This document shows, piece after piece, positions 63,517 to 64,000 of a stretch of DNA of 64,000 bases. Below the pieces are notes generated by a model that saw only the letters and a list, made by a program, of their open reading frames with translations, was not told the origin of the DNA and did no database searches. The number at the start of each line of letters is the position of its first letter. Position 1 is the stretch's first letter. The DNA comes from G965216255 sp965216255. GTDB lineage: Bacteria; Bacteroidota; Rhodothermia; Rhodothermales; Bin80. The stretch covers positions 5,270,001 through 5,334,000 of the forward strand of contig OZ244148.1 in NCBI GenBank assembly GCA_965216255.1, given 5' to 3'. The position numbers were made by a program, and so were the translations under genes.

Positions 63517-63837
63517 TCGGACTGGGGCCTTCGCGCCGGTATTTCTTTTACCGGCCGCCGGCCGACATGCGCAAGAGCTTTGAGGGCCTGTGCGCCTTGG
63601 TGAAAAGCGGCATGAAGCGGAATCCCATGTCGGGGGGACATCTTTGTGTTCGTCAATAGGAGGCGGAGCCATCTGAAGGCGCTTTCGTGGGACCGAAACG
63701 GCTTTGCCTTGTTTTACAAAAGGCTTGAAGCGGGTACGTTTGAGCTGCCGAAAGAGGATATGCCGACGTGGACGCAGATGGTGATGTTACTGGAGGGAGT
63801 GTCGCTGAAGTCCGTACCGGCGTCGGTATGCGGTTAA
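63513..63837 (+). pseudogene. tnpB: IS66 accessory protein TnpB, frameshifted
   Basis: RRYFFYRPPADMRKSFEGLC as in copy one, but an extra G in the G-run near 63632-63640 shifts the frame; the remainder VNRRRSHLKALSWDRNGFAL and LPKEDMPTWTQMV is read from 63646 in another frame. Inactive, unlike the intact copy at 23943. Confidence 0.8.
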
Positions 63838-63907
63838 GAGCCGGAAATCGGGATAAATAGTATGTGGAAACGTGGAACAATGCATGTGCAGACGTTGTTG
63901 AACGATC

Positions 63908-64000
63908 ATGCAGCCCGAAGCACATTCCTCCCTCTCTTCTGCGGATATTGAGACCTTCCGTGCGCAGCTTGCCGCGGTGCTTCAGCAGAACGTCAGCCTG
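63908..64000 (+). CDS. tnpC: IS66 transposase TnpC, 3' part outside window
   Basis: Starts MQPEAHSSLSSADIETFRAQ and continues LAAVLQQN to the window edge, matching the copy at 24342. Whether it has the amber codon of that copy cannot be seen. Confidence 0.8.
   Translation, partial: MQPEAHSSLSSADIETFRAQLAAVLQQNVSL

Larger units (their letters stand above)
63138..64000. mobile_element. IS66-family insertion sequence, right part outside window
   Basis: Begins gtaagcgtgcggtgaaac and is nearly identical to the copy at 23577 over the whole visible length, with tnpA, tnpB and the start of tnpC in the same order. Disrupts the AraC relic. Confidence 0.9.

Overview
The window looks like a chromosomal stretch from an FCB-group bacterium, most likely of the Rhodothermota/Balneolota-type lineage. 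Three lines of evidence point there. Three large exported proteins end in the type IX-like C-terminal sorting domain (PNPF, then LLGR/LLGQ, then GxYxYR). Arginine synthesis uses the N-acyl-ornithine carbamoyltransferase branch typical of Bacteroidota relatives. Several lipoproteins and outer-membrane proteins are of types common in that phylum. This assignment is inferred from gene content; no rRNA or marker gene is present. I found no tRNA, rRNA or CRISPR array.

Layout. (1) 1-6096: leucine/isoleucine operon leuB(partial)-leuA-leuC-leuD-cimA on +. (2) 6277-26034: an accessory island dominated by insertion sequences and relics. It holds a broken nuclease-like gene, an IS66 wreck, a WD40 protein with 14 near-identical repeats, a RecG-like ATPase relic, and a 961-residue leucine-rich-repeat protein whose 3' end and downstream DNA are repeated beyond its 5' end. 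These are followed by an IS256 element with clear inverted repeats, an IS1634-like relic, and an IS21 element nested in an IS66 copy with a 5-bp target duplication. The island ends with a tyrosine-recombinase relic, a compact three-gene operon of unknown function (21786-23145, minus), and a complete-length IS66 with a frameshifted tnpA and an amber codon in tnpC. (3) 26585-32949: arginine operon argG-argC-argD-argF'-argB-argE on minus. (4) 33030-38942: molybdenum-enzyme operon fdhD-DUF7009-FdhF/YdeP-like oxidoreductase-mobA-moaA, then an endonuclease/exonuclease/phosphatase gene, all tightly coupled. (5) 38939-45992: ppc and a lipoprotein on minus; then HU, a zinc-ribbon/TPR protein, modA, modB and a TPM-domain protein on +. 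(6) 45993-46869: no gene, but many inverted repeats. (7) 46870-54409: a large outer-membrane protein, a DUF305 protein, an LVIVD lipoprotein and a nucleoside-symporter-like MFS permease. (8) 54446-58608: a DruA/DUF4338-type relic, an HhH-GPD DNA-glycosylase-like protein and a secreted subtilisin. (9) 58936-64000: a second IS graveyard (IS5 fragment, IS30, IS1182, an AraC relic cut by another IS66 copy that runs off the window).

How the genes work together. Region 1 makes leucine and isoleucine, with cimA giving the pyruvate/citramalate route. Region 3 makes arginine through N-acylated intermediates. Region 4 supplies molybdenum cofactor steps (MoaA, MobA) and the FdhD sulfurtransferase for the molybdopterin oxidoreductase in the same operon; modAB nearby would import molybdate, although no modC is seen. 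The least explained parts are the three-gene operon at 21786-23145, the recombining repeat-protein locus at 9467-16011, and the structured non-coding block at 45993-46869.
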